DNA of 64,000 nucleotides from JAOSJT01 sp035362335 (GCA_035362335.1 DAOSDL010000001.1:62001-126000); one strand, 5' to 3'; numbered from the stretch's first letter, positions 1-8,601 are shown. Numbers and translations are program-made. Notes: generated by a model from the letters alone, not told the origin.

Positions 1-1
1 G

Positions 2-622
2 CCAACAGCGCAGACCACGCCAGCCGCGAAGCCCGCGCCAACAGCGCAGACCACGCCAGCCGCGAAAACCACGCCAGCCGCGAAGACCACGCCGGCCGCG
101 AAGTCCACACCGGCAACGAAGTCCACGCCGGCCGCAAAGCCCGCGCCAAAAGTTGTCTCGGCGCCAAAGGAAACCCCGCGTGCCAGCACGCCAGCTTCGG
201 CAGCGAAGAGAAGCGCAAGCACAACGCCGGCCCAGACGAAGCCGAACCCGGCACCCACGACGACGGAAGTGGCCGCCGATCCCGGCATCCCCGCGCATAC
301 GCATCGCATGCTGCCCGGCAGTGTTCGCTCCGCCCGCGTGCAATTCCAGAAAGGCAGCAATGGTGTGACGTTGACCGCGCAAGCGGGCAAGGGAGCGCAT
401 CAGGAGTATGTGCTGCGCGCACGCCGTGGACAGGGGATGAATGTCACCCTGGACAGCGAGAATCCGGATGTGTATTTCCGCATCTTCCTGAACGATGGCG
501 ACATCAGTGGCGAGCGTCGGAGTTGGTCCGGTACACTGCCGCGCTACGGCGATTATCACGTGGTGGTGTATGTCAAGGGTGCGCAGGCAGCGGGGTTCAC
601 GATCACCATCGGAATTCAATGA
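2..622 (+). CDS. Secreted-type protein with Thr/Pro/Ala/Lys repeats and beta-sandwich tail (5' partial)
   Basis: The reading frame is open from base 2, so the true start lies outside the window. Residues 1-45 are a degenerate repeat built on the unit TTPAAK, followed by more Ala/Pro/Lys/Ser/Thr-rich sequence to about residue 95. This looks like a flexible, positively charged, wall- or periplasm-spanning linker. The last ~110 residues are an ordinary folded domain (RVQFQKG at its start, YVLRARRGQGMNV in the middle, GDYHVVVYVKG near the end). This pattern resembles pre-peptidase C-terminal-like or lysozyme-inhibitor-like beta-sandwiches that follow Lys/Pro-rich linkers. That assignment is a resemblance only. 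A strong hairpin follows the stop. No catalytic residues are recognisable. The frame choice is firm because the repeat and the domain share one uninterrupted frame. Confidence 0.75.
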   Translation, partial: PTAQTTPAAKPAPTAQTTPAAKTTPAAKTTPAAKSTPATKSTPAAKPAPKVVSAPKETPRASTPASAAKRSASTTPAQTKPNPAPTTTEVAADPGIPAHTHRMLPGSVRSARVQFQKGSNGVTLTAQAGKGAHQEYVLRARRGQGMNVTLDSENPDVYFRIFLNDGDISGERRSWSGTLPRYGDYHVVVYVKGAQAAGFTITIGIQ

Positions 623-660
623 TCGGCGCGAGGGTGCCTCGCTACTCCGGAGTATGAACG

Positions 661-693
661 AAGGCGGCGTGCGTGGAATCGCACGCCGCCTTT
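661..693. terminator. Bidirectional hairpin between convergent genes
   Basis: A perfect 13-bp stem (661-673 pairs with 680-692) with a 6-base loop. It sits between the stop of the left-edge gene and the stop of the bacterioferritin gene, so it can end both transcripts. The T-tract is short (TTT), so termination strength is uncertain. Confidence 0.7.
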
Positions 694-728
694 ACATTGG
701 CGGGATACCGTCAGTGGCGAGAACGTGG

Positions 729-1229
729 TTATTGCGCGTTGCCCGGACCGGCGGCGCGCGCCTTGCTGCGCTCCATGGACTGCAACGCCAGGTACTGCGG
801 ACCGAAGCGCTTGAGATTGTCGATCTCGTTGTCGTAGGCGTCGTAGTGGCGTTCCTCGTCCTGAACCAGTTGTTCGAAAATCTGCTTGGTGACGGAGTCG
901 TGATGTGTGGCACATTCTCCAGCCCAGATATTGTACTGGCGCGCGCTCTCCTCTTCCATGGCGGCCGCTTTGGCCAGCATTTCCTGTACGTCGTGAATGG
1001 GCAGCACATCTGCGCCCACGACCATGTTCACTTCGCCTTTGAGAAAAAGGATGCGTTCGGCGAGATGCTCGACATGCAGCATTTCCTCAATGGCGGTGCG
1101 TCGGAACAGAGCGGACAGAAGTTCGTAGCCCTGATCGTCGCAGTGGAAATGGAAGTACATGTACTGGTGGACGGCATGGAGTTCGTCGGCCACCGCTTTG
1201 TTCAACAGTTCAATGCTGTGCTCGTGCAT
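729..1229 (-). CDS. bfr: Bacterioferritin / ferritin-like iron storage protein
   Basis: 166 residues, within the usual bacterioferritin length. It stores iron by oxidising Fe(II) at a di-iron site inside a four-helix bundle that assembles into a 24-mer. Visible ligands are E16, E49 and H52 (in IEEMLH) and, near the C-terminus, the DEERH pair. M50 sits exactly where Bfr has its haem-ligand methionine, and the following ERILFLKG matches the family closely. I chose the ATG at 1229 because AAGGAAG lies just upstream and the family starts there; the longer open frame upstream has no similarity. It is convergent with the left-edge gene and stands alone. The protein likely buffers iron for the haem and Fe-S enzymes encoded in the same window, although nothing in the sequence shows its regulation. 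A non-haem Dps/ferritin-like variant is the main alternative. Confidence 0.9.
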   Translation of the reverse strand: MHEHSIELLNKAVADELHAVHQYMYFHFHCDDQGYELLSALFRRTAIEEMLHVEHLAERILFLKGEVNMVVGADVLPIHDVQEMLAKAAAMEEESARQYNIWAGECATHHDSVTKQIFEQLVQDEERHYDAYDNEIDNLKRFGPQYLALQSMERSKARAAGPGNAQ

Positions 1230-1374
1230 GGTCTGCTTCCTTGTGCGGTTCACAAAAATTCGGTGATGACTCGGAGGAATAGTGCATTCGGATCCGGGAG
1301 TTTGTAATTTCACCAATCCCATCGAAAGGCGCAACGCCGCCGCAACCGTTCGCGATCGCATAGCTGGAGGATGC

Positions 1375-2538
1375 ATGTTTTCCGCTCGACTTCCCGGAGT
1401 ACTCAGCGACAATCCTCTCACTCTCGAAGTGGCGCGGCTGCGCTCAGACGGCGCAACGATACTGGATCTCGCCGTCTCCAATCCCACCGACGTCGGCCTG
1501 TGCGCGGGCGAGGAATTCCGCGAGGCGCTGTTCGCCAGCGCTGAAGCACGGTACACCCCGGCACCTCGTGGCTTGCGCTCCGCGCGCGAAGCCATTGCGC
1601 GCTACTATGCGGCCGATGGACATGTGGTGAATCCTGAGCACATCCACTGCTGCTCGGGCACGAGCGAGGCGTACAGTTTCGTGTTCAAATTGCTTTGTGA
1701 TCCGGAGAATTCGGTGCTTGTGCCGCATCCCGCCTATCCGCTGTTCGAACATCTCGCATCGCTGGATGGAGTGCGGCTTCGACCGTATCGGCTGCGGCGC
1801 ACGCCACTCGGACGCTGGCGCATCGATTTCGGCTCGCTGGACGATGCCTGCGCCGAGCGTCCGCGTGCGGTGATCGTGGTCAATCCATCGAATCCCGTGG
1901 GCGCCTATCTCGATCCCGAGGATCTCGCCCATCTCCGCGCCTTCTGTCTGCGTCGCGGCATAGCGATGATCGTGGATGAAGTGTTCTGGGATTACCCGCT
2001 GGCCACGGTGGGAGCACGTGCGCGCACCGTGGAGGATGCCGAGGTGCTGTGCTTTACCTTGAACGGGCTGTCGAAATTGCGCGGACTGCCGCAGCTCAAA
2101 CTCGCCTGGATAATGAGCAGCGGGCCGCGGGCGTTGCTGGAGCAGGCACTTGCGCGCCTGGACATTATCGCCGACGCCTATCTCAGTGCCAGCACACCGG
2201 TGATGCTCGCCGGTGCGCGTTTACTCGACACCGGTGCGCCTTTACACAAAGCGATACACGATCGCTGCGCGGCAAATCTGCGCGCATTGCGCGAGATGCT
2301 GGCGGGACATACGTCGCTGCAACTGCAGGAGCCCTGCGGCGGTTGGAGCGCGGTGATCGATTTGCCCCGCGACACCGACGAAGAGCGTTGGGTGATCCGT
2401 CTCTTGAAGGAGCAAGGCGTGTACGTGCATCCCGGGTACTTCTTCGACTTTCCCCGCGGTTCGCATGTCGTGCTCAGTCTGCTGCCGGATGAGGCGCTGT
2501 TTCGCGAAGGCGTACAGCGCATGTTGGCGCTTTCCTGA
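1375..2538 (+). CDS. PLP-dependent aminotransferase, class I/II
   Basis: 387 residues, fold type I. It should transfer an amino group between an amino acid and a 2-oxo acid in the cytosol using pyridoxal phosphate. The Schiff-base lysine is K234 in GLSKLRGLPQLKL, and the substrate/cofactor motif VVNPSNPVGAYL and the acidic motif VDEVFWDY precede it in the expected order. The start at 1375 is supported by CTGGAGG four bases upstream and by the open frame upstream lacking similarity. The substrate cannot be told from sequence. The SK-x-x-GLPQLK signature fits alanine/aspartate/aromatic aminotransferases of the same clan. It is convergent with aconitase and separated from it by a strong hairpin; no operon partner is visible. 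Confidence 0.85.
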   Translation: MFSARLPGVLSDNPLTLEVARLRSDGATILDLAVSNPTDVGLCAGEEFREALFASAEARYTPAPRGLRSAREAIARYYAADGHVVNPEHIHCCSGTSEAYSFVFKLLCDPENSVLVPHPAYPLFEHLASLDGVRLRPYRLRRTPLGRWRIDFGSLDDACAERPRAVIVVNPSNPVGAYLDPEDLAHLRAFCLRRGIAMIVDEVFWDYPLATVGARARTVEDAEVLCFTLNGLSKLRGLPQLKLAWIMSSGPRALLEQALARLDIIADAYLSASTPVMLAGARLLDTGAPLHKAIHDRCAANLRALREMLAGHTSLQLQEPCGGWSAVIDLPRDTDEERWVIRLLKEQGVYVHPGYFFDFPRGSHVVLSLLPDEALFREGVQRMLALS

Positions 2539-2573
2539 GCGCGCCGCCACCGAATTATCTGCCTCAAACGCAA

Positions 2574-2598
2574 GCGGCCCCCGGAATTCGGGGGCCGC
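2574..2598. terminator. Strong bidirectional hairpin between aminotransferase and aconitase
   Basis: A GC-rich stem of 9-10 bp (GCGGCCCCC / GGGGGCCGC) around a GAATT loop lies between two converging genes, followed on the plus strand by GTCGTTT. It can serve both transcripts. Confidence 0.75.
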
Positions 2599-2671
2599 GT
2601 CGTTTACAACAATGAAGTGGAGTGCCGTCGGAAGTAATTCTCGCGAGTGGCGTGTGAAAGAGGCGGACTAC

Positions 2672-4930
2672 CTATTTACCCGCGGCGGCGATCAGGTTCA
2701 GCGCGCTGCCCGCCTTCCACCAGGCGATTTGCTGCTCGTTCATCGTGTGATTGAGCAACACCGTGTCGCTGCTTCCGTCGGCATGCGTGAGAAGCATGGT
2801 AAGCGGAGCGCCGGGACGCAATTCATCAACGAGCAGGGTGATGCGATCATCCTCCTGAATTTTTGCGTAATCGGCGGGATTGGCGAAAGTGAGCGGCAGC
2901 ATGCCCTGCTTCTTGAGATTGGTTTCGTGAATGCGAGCGAAGGATTTCACGATGATGGCCTTGCCGCCAAGGTGACGCGGCTCCATCGCGGCATGCTCGC
3001 GCGACGAACCCTCGCCGTAATTCTCGTCGCCAATCACCACCCAGCCCTCGCCGGCGGCTTTGTAGGCGCGCGCCACGTTGGGAACCTCGTCGTACTCGCC
3101 GCTGCGCTGATTCTTGACCTTGTTCGCGACGCCGTTGAATTCATTGATCGCGCCGATGAACATGTTGTTGGAGATGTTGTCGAGATGCCCGCGGAAGCGC
3201 AGCCACGGACCGGCCATGGAAATGTGGTCGGTGGTGCATTTACCGCGCACCTTGAGCAACAGGCGCAGGTCGCGGAAGTCTTCGGTCTTCGGAGCGACGA
3301 AGGGCGTCAGCGCTTGCAGGCGGCTGCTTCCGGGATCGATGGCCACAGCAATGCCGCTGCCGTCCTCGGCGGGAGGCACGAAGCCGTCGGGATCGGGTAC
3401 GAAGCCGGTGGCGGGCAGCATGTCGCCGGTGGGTGCTTCGAGGCGGACTTCCTCGCCGTGCTCGTTCACGAGCGTGTCCTTGGTAAAATCGAAGGTCAAG
3501 CTCCCCGCTATTGCCAGGGCGGCCACGGTTTCGGGACTGGCCACGAAGGCGTGCGTATCGGGGTTGCCGTCGTTGCGTCCGGTGAAATTGCGGTTGAACG
3601 ATGTGATGATGCTGTTGCGGTCGCCTTTTTGCACGTCGTGACGTTTCCACTGACCGATGCAAGGTCCGCAGGCGTTGGCGAGCACCGTGCCGCCGATGGC
3701 TTCAAGCAGCGCCAGCTGGCCGTCGCGCTCGATGGTGGCGCGCACCTGCTCGGAGCCCGGCGTGATGGTGAATTCGGATTTGGCACGGAGGCCCTTGGCC
3801 TGTGCCTGTCTCGCCACGGCGGCGACTCGGTCGATATCTTCATAGCTGGAATTGGTGCACGAGCCGATGAGTGCGACACGCAATTCCTCGGGCCAACCGT
3901 TTTCGCGCACTGCGGCGGCGAATTCGGAGATGGGATGCGCCCTGTCGGGTGTGAAGGGGCCGTTCACATGCGGTTCGAGAGTGTCGAGATCGATGTGAAT
4001 GACCTGATCGTAGTAGGATTCCGGATTGGCCTCGACCTCGGGATCCGCCTGCAGATGCGCGGCAACGGTATCCGCGAGGGCCGCGACATCGGAGCGGGCG
4101 GTGCTGGCGAGATAGGCCGCCATGTTGGCGTCGTAGGGGAACAACGAGGTTGTTGCGCCGATTTCCGCGCCCATGTTGCAAATGGTGCCTTTGCCCGTGG
4201 CGGAGATGCTGCGAGCGCCGTCGCCGAAATACTCCACGATGGCACCCGTCCCGCCCTTCACCGTGAGAATGCCGGCGAGTTTGAGAATCACATCCTTGGG
4301 CGAGGCCCAGCCCTTCAGCGCGCCGGTGAGTTTGACACCGATGAGTTTGGGAAATTTGAGTTCCCACGGCATGCCAGCCATCACATCCACCGCGTCGGCG
4401 CCACCCACACCAATGGCGATCATGCCGAGGCCCCCGGCATTCGGGGTGTGTGAATCGGTACCGATCATCATGCCGCCGGGAAAGGCGTAGTTCTCGAGCA
4501 CGACCTGATGAATGATGCCCGCGCCCGGCTTCCAGAAGCCGATGCCGTATTTCTTCGACACCGAAGCGAGAAAATCGAATACTTCGCGATTGGTATCGAG
4601 TGAAGCTGCCAGATCGCGTTCGGCACCATGCTCCGCCAGGATAAGGTGGTCGCAATGCACCGTGGAAGGAACGGCGACCTTGGGAATACCGGCGCTCATG
4701 AATTGCAGCAGAGCCATCTGCGCGGTGGCATCCTGCATGGCAATGCGATCGGGACCGAAATTCGCGTAATCCTTGCCGCGTGCATACGGCGCTTCGGGCG
4801 CTTCCCAGAGATGCGTGTACAGCACCTTTTCGGCGAACGTCAAGGGTCGCCCGAGCATGGCGCGCGCCTGTTCCACTTTACCGGGCAATTCGCCGTACAC
4901 CCGTTGAATCATATCGATATTCATCGTCAT
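2672..4930 (-). CDS. acn: Aconitate hydratase (mitochondrial-type)
   Basis: 752 residues. It interconverts citrate and isocitrate in the TCA cycle with a [4Fe-4S] cluster. The cluster cysteines are C358 in GSCTNS and C421 and C424 in ACGPC. Their spacing (63 and 3) is the same as in mitochondrial aconitase, and the overall length also fits that branch rather than the ~900-residue AcnA/IRP branch. STVHCDH near residue 100, SFARIHETNL and the swivelling C-terminal domain follow in order. The ATG at 4930 has GAGGAA at a good distance; a second ATG two codons in is also possible. It is a single gene, with a hypothetical gene behind it on the same strand ending in its own terminator. It works with the fumarase at 8742 in the same pathway. 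Confidence 0.96.
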   Translation of the reverse strand: MTMNIDMIQRVYGELPGKVEQARAMLGRPLTFAEKVLYTHLWEAPEAPYARGKDYANFGPDRIAMQDATAQMALLQFMSAGIPKVAVPSTVHCDHLILAEHGAERDLAASLDTNREVFDFLASVSKKYGIGFWKPGAGIIHQVVLENYAFPGGMMIGTDSHTPNAGGLGMIAIGVGGADAVDVMAGMPWELKFPKLIGVKLTGALKGWASPKDVILKLAGILTVKGGTGAIVEYFGDGARSISATGKGTICNMGAEIGATTSLFPYDANMAAYLASTARSDVAALADTVAAHLQADPEVEANPESYYDQVIHIDLDTLEPHVNGPFTPDRAHPISEFAAAVRENGWPEELRVALIGSCTNSSYEDIDRVAAVARQAQAKGLRAKSEFTITPGSEQVRATIERDGQLALLEAIGGTVLANACGPCIGQWKRHDVQKGDRNSIITSFNRNFTGRNDGNPDTHAFVASPETVAALAIAGSLTFDFTKDTLVNEHGEEVRLEAPTGDMLPATGFVPDPDGFVPPAEDGSGIAVAIDPGSSRLQALTPFVAPKTEDFRDLRLLLKVRGKCTTDHISMAGPWLRFRGHLDNISNNMFIGAINEFNGVANKVKNQRSGEYDEVPNVARAYKAAGEGWVVIGDENYGEGSSREHAAMEPRHLGGKAIIVKSFARIHETNLKKQGMLPLTFANPADYAKIQEDDRITLLVDELRPGAPLTMLLTHADGSSDTVLLNHTMNEQQIAWWKAGSALNLIAAAGK

Positions 4931-5030
4931 GGTGTTTCCTCACTCCAATGTGCAGATGGTCGGAATCCTCAATATAACAATTTGGATGCATTATGAGGGA
5001 AAATGGACGCGTGGAAACGCCGAAAAAGCA

Positions 5031-5063
5031 ACAGGCACGCGGTTGCTGCCACCGCGTGCCTGT
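5031..5063 (-). terminator. Rho-independent terminator of the gene at 5085-5876
   Basis: A perfect 12-bp stem (5031-5042 with 5052-5063) and 9-base loop. On the minus strand it is followed by TGCTTTTTCGG, which is a proper U-tract. It lies 22 bases past the stop of the upstream minus-strand gene and insulates aconitase from it. Confidence 0.85.
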
Positions 5064-5084
5064 GCAATGTCGGAAACTGTACTG

Positions 5085-5876
5085 TCAGCGGGCGTTCCTG
5101 GTCCACTCGTAGTAGGTGGTCTCCAATTCATGCGCCGTGGGCATGGGGAAGAAGAGCATGTTGTTCTCTTTGTCGAAGAACCAGAAGCCATGCCGCAGCA
5201 CGCGGTAGGAAATGCTGTGCAGCACCGACGACAGACTGATGGTTTTCACCGGCTTGTTCTCGTATTGCTGCATCTCGAGCAGGCAGTCCAGCAAACGGTA
5301 CGGATTGCTGTCGGGAATGGGCGACACGATGATTTCGCGATTGCGGCTTTCCGCGAGAAACTCTTCGATGTTGAGATCGATTTGCGTGAAGCAGAGCTTC
5401 GGGGCGCCTTTCGCCACATCCGATGTGATGTACGAGCCGAAAGCGCGCTGGTCGAGGCGCGACGCGATGAGATTGTTGACCGGCGCCACTTCCTGGAAAA
5501 TGCGGATGAGGCCGGGCTCGTTTTCGGCTGTATATTCGGCGGGCGAAAGCTTGAGCGCCTTGCCGTTTACAGTCACCAGGTAAAGATTCCGAATCGCTTC
5601 CAGAGGCACATGCTCCAAAACGCGATAGGAGGAAATGAACTTGGTGCGCTTCGGCGAACCATCCTCATGCGGCACCGTTGCCTGGAGATACTCGTCGATT
5701 TTGAAGTACGGATTGCGGAAGTTGATGTCGAGTTCCGCGAAAATCACCTTGCCCGTGAAATGTCGCGCGCTGCCGATGGTGTAATGCTGCGCGAAAGCCG
5801 CCGGCTCGAGCTGTGATGCAACGAGGGCGTTCATGGGGAAGACGATCATATACAGGTGTTTTGGGTAGTCGCTCAT
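5085..5876 (-). CDS. Conserved-looking hypothetical protein, 263 aa
   Basis: I do not recognise the family. The protein begins MSDYPKHLYMIVFPMNALVASQ and has no signal peptide or membrane segment, so it is probably cytosolic. It is mixed alpha/beta with an HFTGKVIFAELD strand near residue 45 and two halves of similar flavour: GKVIFAELDINFRNPYFKIDEYL in the first half and PKLCFTQIDLNIEEFLAES in the second, which suggests an internal duplication. The C-terminal part ends in TYYEWTRNAR. The start at 5876 is the ATG closest to where coding-like sequence begins; the ribosome site is weak (GCAGAG). It has its own terminator and no obvious partner. It stands divergent from the small gene at 6199 across a 322-base gap. 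Confidence 0.7.
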   Translation of the reverse strand: MSDYPKHLYMIVFPMNALVASQLEPAAFAQHYTIGSARHFTGKVIFAELDINFRNPYFKIDEYLQATVPHEDGSPKRTKFISSYRVLEHVPLEAIRNLYLVTVNGKALKLSPAEYTAENEPGLIRIFQEVAPVNNLIASRLDQRAFGSYITSDVAKGAPKLCFTQIDLNIEEFLAESRNREIIVSPIPDSNPYRLLDCLLEMQQYENKPVKTISLSSVLHSISYRVLRHGFWFFDKENNMLFFPMPTAHELETTYYEWTRNAR

Positions 5877-6198
5877 GCTACTCTGCGATTCGTTGCACTT
5901 TGTGAAAGACGGAGCCGGTAATCTAGGCAAAGTTGCCCTGACCCGCAAGCGTAGGCGCGGGCAATTCATTGGGAAAATGTTGGGACGAGGCGGATTTCAT
6001 TCGCCGGCATAGCCGATGGGAGTACCGGATCCAGCGCGGCGAAGGTGATTTCGCAGAGCGGGCCGGAGCGTGCGCGTTGCATTAGTTTTTATCGAGGATA
6101 TTGTTACATTAGCTGTCCATGCCGTACCCTGCCCGGTTCCGCGAGGCGGAGGATGGGGACGCGGCCATCACTGCTGTCGATCACCTGCGGAGATTTCC
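5877..6198. other. Divergent intergenic region, 322 bp
   Basis: It lies between divergently transcribed genes and so should hold two promoters. An AT-rich patch around 6085-6115 is the best candidate on the plus strand, but no clean -35/-10 pair stands out. GGAG at about 6190 is the ribosome site for the gene at 6199. I see no RNA gene or repeat here. Confidence 0.4.
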
Positions 6199-6525
6199 AT
6201 GGCGGTATACCACTCTGAGAAGGACTTCCTCCGGTCGTTGAAGCGTTTCAATGCGCTGTCATCGCACAAATACGAATGGCACACGGGCGTATCCGAGAAG
6301 CTGCATCAATGCGCGTTCGGTCATGAAATTCCCCCGGATACGCTGTATTTCAAAAAACCGCTGGACATGGAGGGAGAGAGCAAGGTCCGTGTGTGCGCGA
6401 ATTGCATGAAAACGCTCGTGCACCTGACGGTGGATCTCGATGTGCACAGCAAGCAGGTTTCCGAGCGTCTCTACCGGGATCGCCATCCCGCGCAGCCCAA
6501 AATCCTGAAAATCAGCGCACGGTAA
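6199..6525 (+). CDS. Small protein with a candidate Cys/His metal site, 108 aa
   Basis: Family not recognised. The protein is soluble, starts MAVYHSEKDFLRSLKRF and carries one CxxxH pair (HQCAFGHE) followed about 30 residues later by a CxxC pair (RVCANCM). The four could bind one zinc, as in small zinc-finger or zinc-ribbon proteins. The C-terminus is basic (RLYRDRHPAQPKILKISAR). The start at 6199 has GGAG eight bases upstream. A strong terminator closes the gene 22 bases after the stop, so it is transcribed alone. An isolated small basic protein with a likely zinc site suggests nucleic-acid or ribosome binding, but that is inference. Confidence 0.7.
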   Translation: MAVYHSEKDFLRSLKRFNALSSHKYEWHTGVSEKLHQCAFGHEIPPDTLYFKKPLDMEGESKVRVCANCMKTLVHLTVDLDVHSKQVSERLYRDRHPAQPKILKISAR

Positions 6526-6546
6526 TGTCCGCGCGCTTCGCATGCC

Positions 6547-6579
6547 ATGGGGGTGCCTCGACGGGCATCCCCATTTTTT
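6547..6579 (+). terminator. Rho-independent terminator after the small Cys/His gene
   Basis: A 10-bp stem with one G-U pair (6547-6556 with 6565-6574), an 8-base loop and six Ts (6574-6579). Confidence 0.88.
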
Positions 6580-6610
6580 CACATGAACGACGCACGAGGG
6601 ACAGGTCGGC

Positions 6611-8041
6611 ATGATTCTGCGATTCGGCGTTCTTGATTGGGCGATACTCGCGGCGTATATCGCGGCACTGTTGCTGCTGGGGCTTCGCGGGGCGCGCTCG
6701 CGGCGCGGTGATGCCGAGGATTTTCTGGTCGGCGGCAGAACGCTGACGGTGCCGGCCTTCGTGGCGGGGTTGGTGTCCACCTGGTACGGTGGCATTCTCG
6801 GGGTGGGCGAGTTTTCCTATCTCAACGGCCTGTCGAATTGGGTGGTGTTCGGTGCGCCGTACTACGTGTTTGCCCTGGTATTCGCGTTGTTTTTTGCGCG
6901 CAAGGTGCGCGAATCGGCGTCGTACTCCATTCCCGATATGCTGTATCGGCAATACGGAAGGCGCACCGGTTTGCTGGGTTCGCTTCTGGTGTACTTCAAC
7001 AGTTCGCCCGCACCCTACACGTTGATGCTAGCCGTGCTGCTGCAAGTGGTGACGGGCTGGTCGCTGTTGCTCTGCGTGCTGTTTGGCACGGTGGTCAGTG
7101 TGCTCTCTGTGTATTCGGGGGGCTTCCGCGCTGTGGCGCGCATTGATCGTGTGCAATTCGTGTTGATGTTCGGCGGCTTTCTCTTGCTGCTGGCCTTTCT
7201 CATGCCGCGGCATGGGGTGTTTCCCTTTCTAGCGAATGCGCTTCCGGAGACGCATTTCCACCTGTTTGGCGGGCATGGATGGCAGTACATCCTGGTGTGG
7301 TTTTTCATCGCGCTGTGGACACTGGTGTCGCCGCAATTTCACCAGTTCACGCTGAGCGCGAAATCGCCGCAGGTTGCACGTCGCGGCATTGTGTTGTCGG
7401 TGCTGTGTTGGTTCGCACTGGATGGCATCACAACACTGTCGGGGATGTACGCGCGGGCGCTGCTGCCCGACATGGCCAACGCGGCCATGGCCTATCCGTT
7501 GTTGGCGGAGTCGGTATTGCCCGAGGTGTTCAAGGGACTGTTCTTTCTCGGTCTGCTTGCCACGGTGATGTCCACCAACGACGGTCTGCTGTTCATCGCC
7601 TCGGTCACAGCAGGTCGCGACATCGCGGGGCGGCTGCGTCCCTCCACGGATGAAGACGCGGATAGGCGCTTGACGCGCTACGGTGTGCTTTTTACCGCAC
7701 TGCTGTCGGCGGTGGCGGCATTGATTTTTCCCTCGGTGATAGAGTTGTGGTACATCATCGGCACGCTGTTCATTCCGGCGCTGCTGTTGCCGCTCACGGC
7801 GGCGTACTACCCGCGATTGGCGTTGGCGCCGCGGGCAACGTTTGTTGTGATGCTCTCCGCCTTTGGTCTCTCGTTGCTGAGCTTCGTGCTGGGGCGTTTG
7901 TCCGATTCGGGCACCTATCCTCTGGGCATCGAGCCCATGTATGTTGGACTCGCGCTTGCCATCGGGTCGTATGCGTTCGGGCTGCTGCGCCGCAATGGAA
8001 ACATGAAGCGGGGTGCGGCACAAGGCCCCACCCCGCTCTAG
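6611..8041 (+). CDS. Sodium:solute symporter (SSS family)
   Basis: 476 residues, an integral inner-membrane carrier. It has about 13 hydrophobic segments beginning at residue 8 (WAILAAYIAALLLLGL). The early SSS pattern is present: a first helix, then DAEDFLVGGRTL, then a broken helix with STWYGGILGVGEF where the sodium ion sites of this family lie. GLFFLGLLATVMSTNDGLLFIASV near residue 310 matches the conserved SSS signature region. The substrate cannot be read from sequence; proline, pantothenate, acetate and sugars are all known for the family. GAGGGA lies 10 bases upstream of the ATG. It is convergent with marR, with an inverted repeat between them. It is not clearly in an operon. Confidence 0.9.
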   Translation: MILRFGVLDWAILAAYIAALLLLGLRGARSRRGDAEDFLVGGRTLTVPAFVAGLVSTWYGGILGVGEFSYLNGLSNWVVFGAPYYVFALVFALFFARKVRESASYSIPDMLYRQYGRRTGLLGSLLVYFNSSPAPYTLMLAVLLQVVTGWSLLLCVLFGTVVSVLSVYSGGFRAVARIDRVQFVLMFGGFLLLLAFLMPRHGVFPFLANALPETHFHLFGGHGWQYILVWFFIALWTLVSPQFHQFTLSAKSPQVARRGIVLSVLCWFALDGITTLSGMYARALLPDMANAAMAYPLLAESVLPEVFKGLFFLGLLATVMSTNDGLLFIASVTAGRDIAGRLRPSTDEDADRRLTRYGVLFTALLSAVAALIFPSVIELWYIIGTLFIPALLLPLTAAYYPRLALAPRATFVVMLSAFGLSLLSFVLGRLSDSGTYPLGIEPMYVGLALAIGSYAFGLLRRNGNMKRGAAQGPTPL

Positions 8042-8052
8042 CTAGTTGATGC

Positions 8053-8083
8053 TAGCAACTATTCAAGATTGTAATAGTTGCTA
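8053..8083. repeat. Perfect 11-bp inverted repeat between convergent genes
   Basis: Arms TAGCAACTATT (8053-8063) and its complement (8073-8083) with a 9-base spacer. The right arm contains the stop codon of the MarR gene. There is no U-tract on either strand. It may be a weak bidirectional terminator or a protein-binding palindrome. Confidence 0.6.
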
Positions 8084-8545
8084 TTCTACTTCGGCGAAGG
8101 CTGTGCGCGTGGAGAGCGCGGAGGACAGCTCATTCACACAGGAAATGATGTTGTCGTGTTCCTCTGTCGGCAGGATTTCGAGCGCTTGTTCATAGACGTG
8201 AATGCACTCGAGCCCCACTTTACGGGCAACACTTTCGCCTTGTTTGGTCAGCCGGACGTTGATAATCCGACGATCGGCGGGGTCGATATGACGCGTTACG
8301 TAGCGTTTTTTCACGAGCCCGTCGATGATTCTTGTCAGACGGCTACTGGTCAAGCTCATCCGGGCGGCGATGTCCTTGACCGAGAGTTCCGTATCGTGAT
8401 GAAATGCACGAAGGCATTTGAACTCGGACAAGGAGAGATCGGCACGTTCGGCGATTTGCTCCTGCTTGCGCTGGCAGGTCCACATGAGTTTCAGTGTCAG
8501 GCTGGCAAGGGTTTCTGCGCGTTGGAAAACTTCTGTTTCTGGCAT
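8081..8545 (-). CDS. MarR-family transcriptional regulator
   Basis: 154 residues from the ATG at 8545. The winged-helix core is clear: LSLSEFKCLRAFHHDTELSVKDIAARMSLTSSRLTRIIDGLVKKRYV, then the wing with DPADRRIINVRLTKQGE. The flanking helices form the usual dimer. It is a cytosolic DNA-binding repressor or activator, often responding to small phenolic or oxidising ligands. I prefer 8545 over a TTG at 8584 because a TTGACA-17-TATGTT promoter at 8573-8601 would begin transcription downstream of that TTG. It is divergent from the fumarase gene (8742) and could control it or itself through the shared 196-bp region. It is convergent with the symporter. The ligand is unknown. Confidence 0.9.
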   Translation of the reverse strand: MPETEVFQRAETLASLTLKLMWTCQRKQEQIAERADLSLSEFKCLRAFHHDTELSVKDIAARMSLTSSRLTRIIDGLVKKRYVTRHIDPADRRIINVRLTKQGESVARKVGLECIHVYEQALEILPTEEHDNIISCVNELSSALSTRTAFAEVE

Positions 8546-8572
8546 GTCGCACCATGGTGAAATATCGTACTC

Positions 8573-8601
8573 AACATATCGCAAACTGTAGATAATGTCA
8601 A
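8573..8601 (-). promoter_or_regulatory. Sigma-70-type promoter of the MarR gene
   Basis: On the minus strand, TTGACA (8596-8601) and TATGTT (8573-8578) are separated by 17 bases. A start near 8566 gives a leader of about 20 bases before the ATG at 8545. Confidence 0.65.

Noticed and set aside
2465..4453. 662-codon plus-strand frame opposite aconitase
   Set aside because: It is the complement of a firmly identified aconitase with all cluster cysteines; long antisense frames are common at this GC content.
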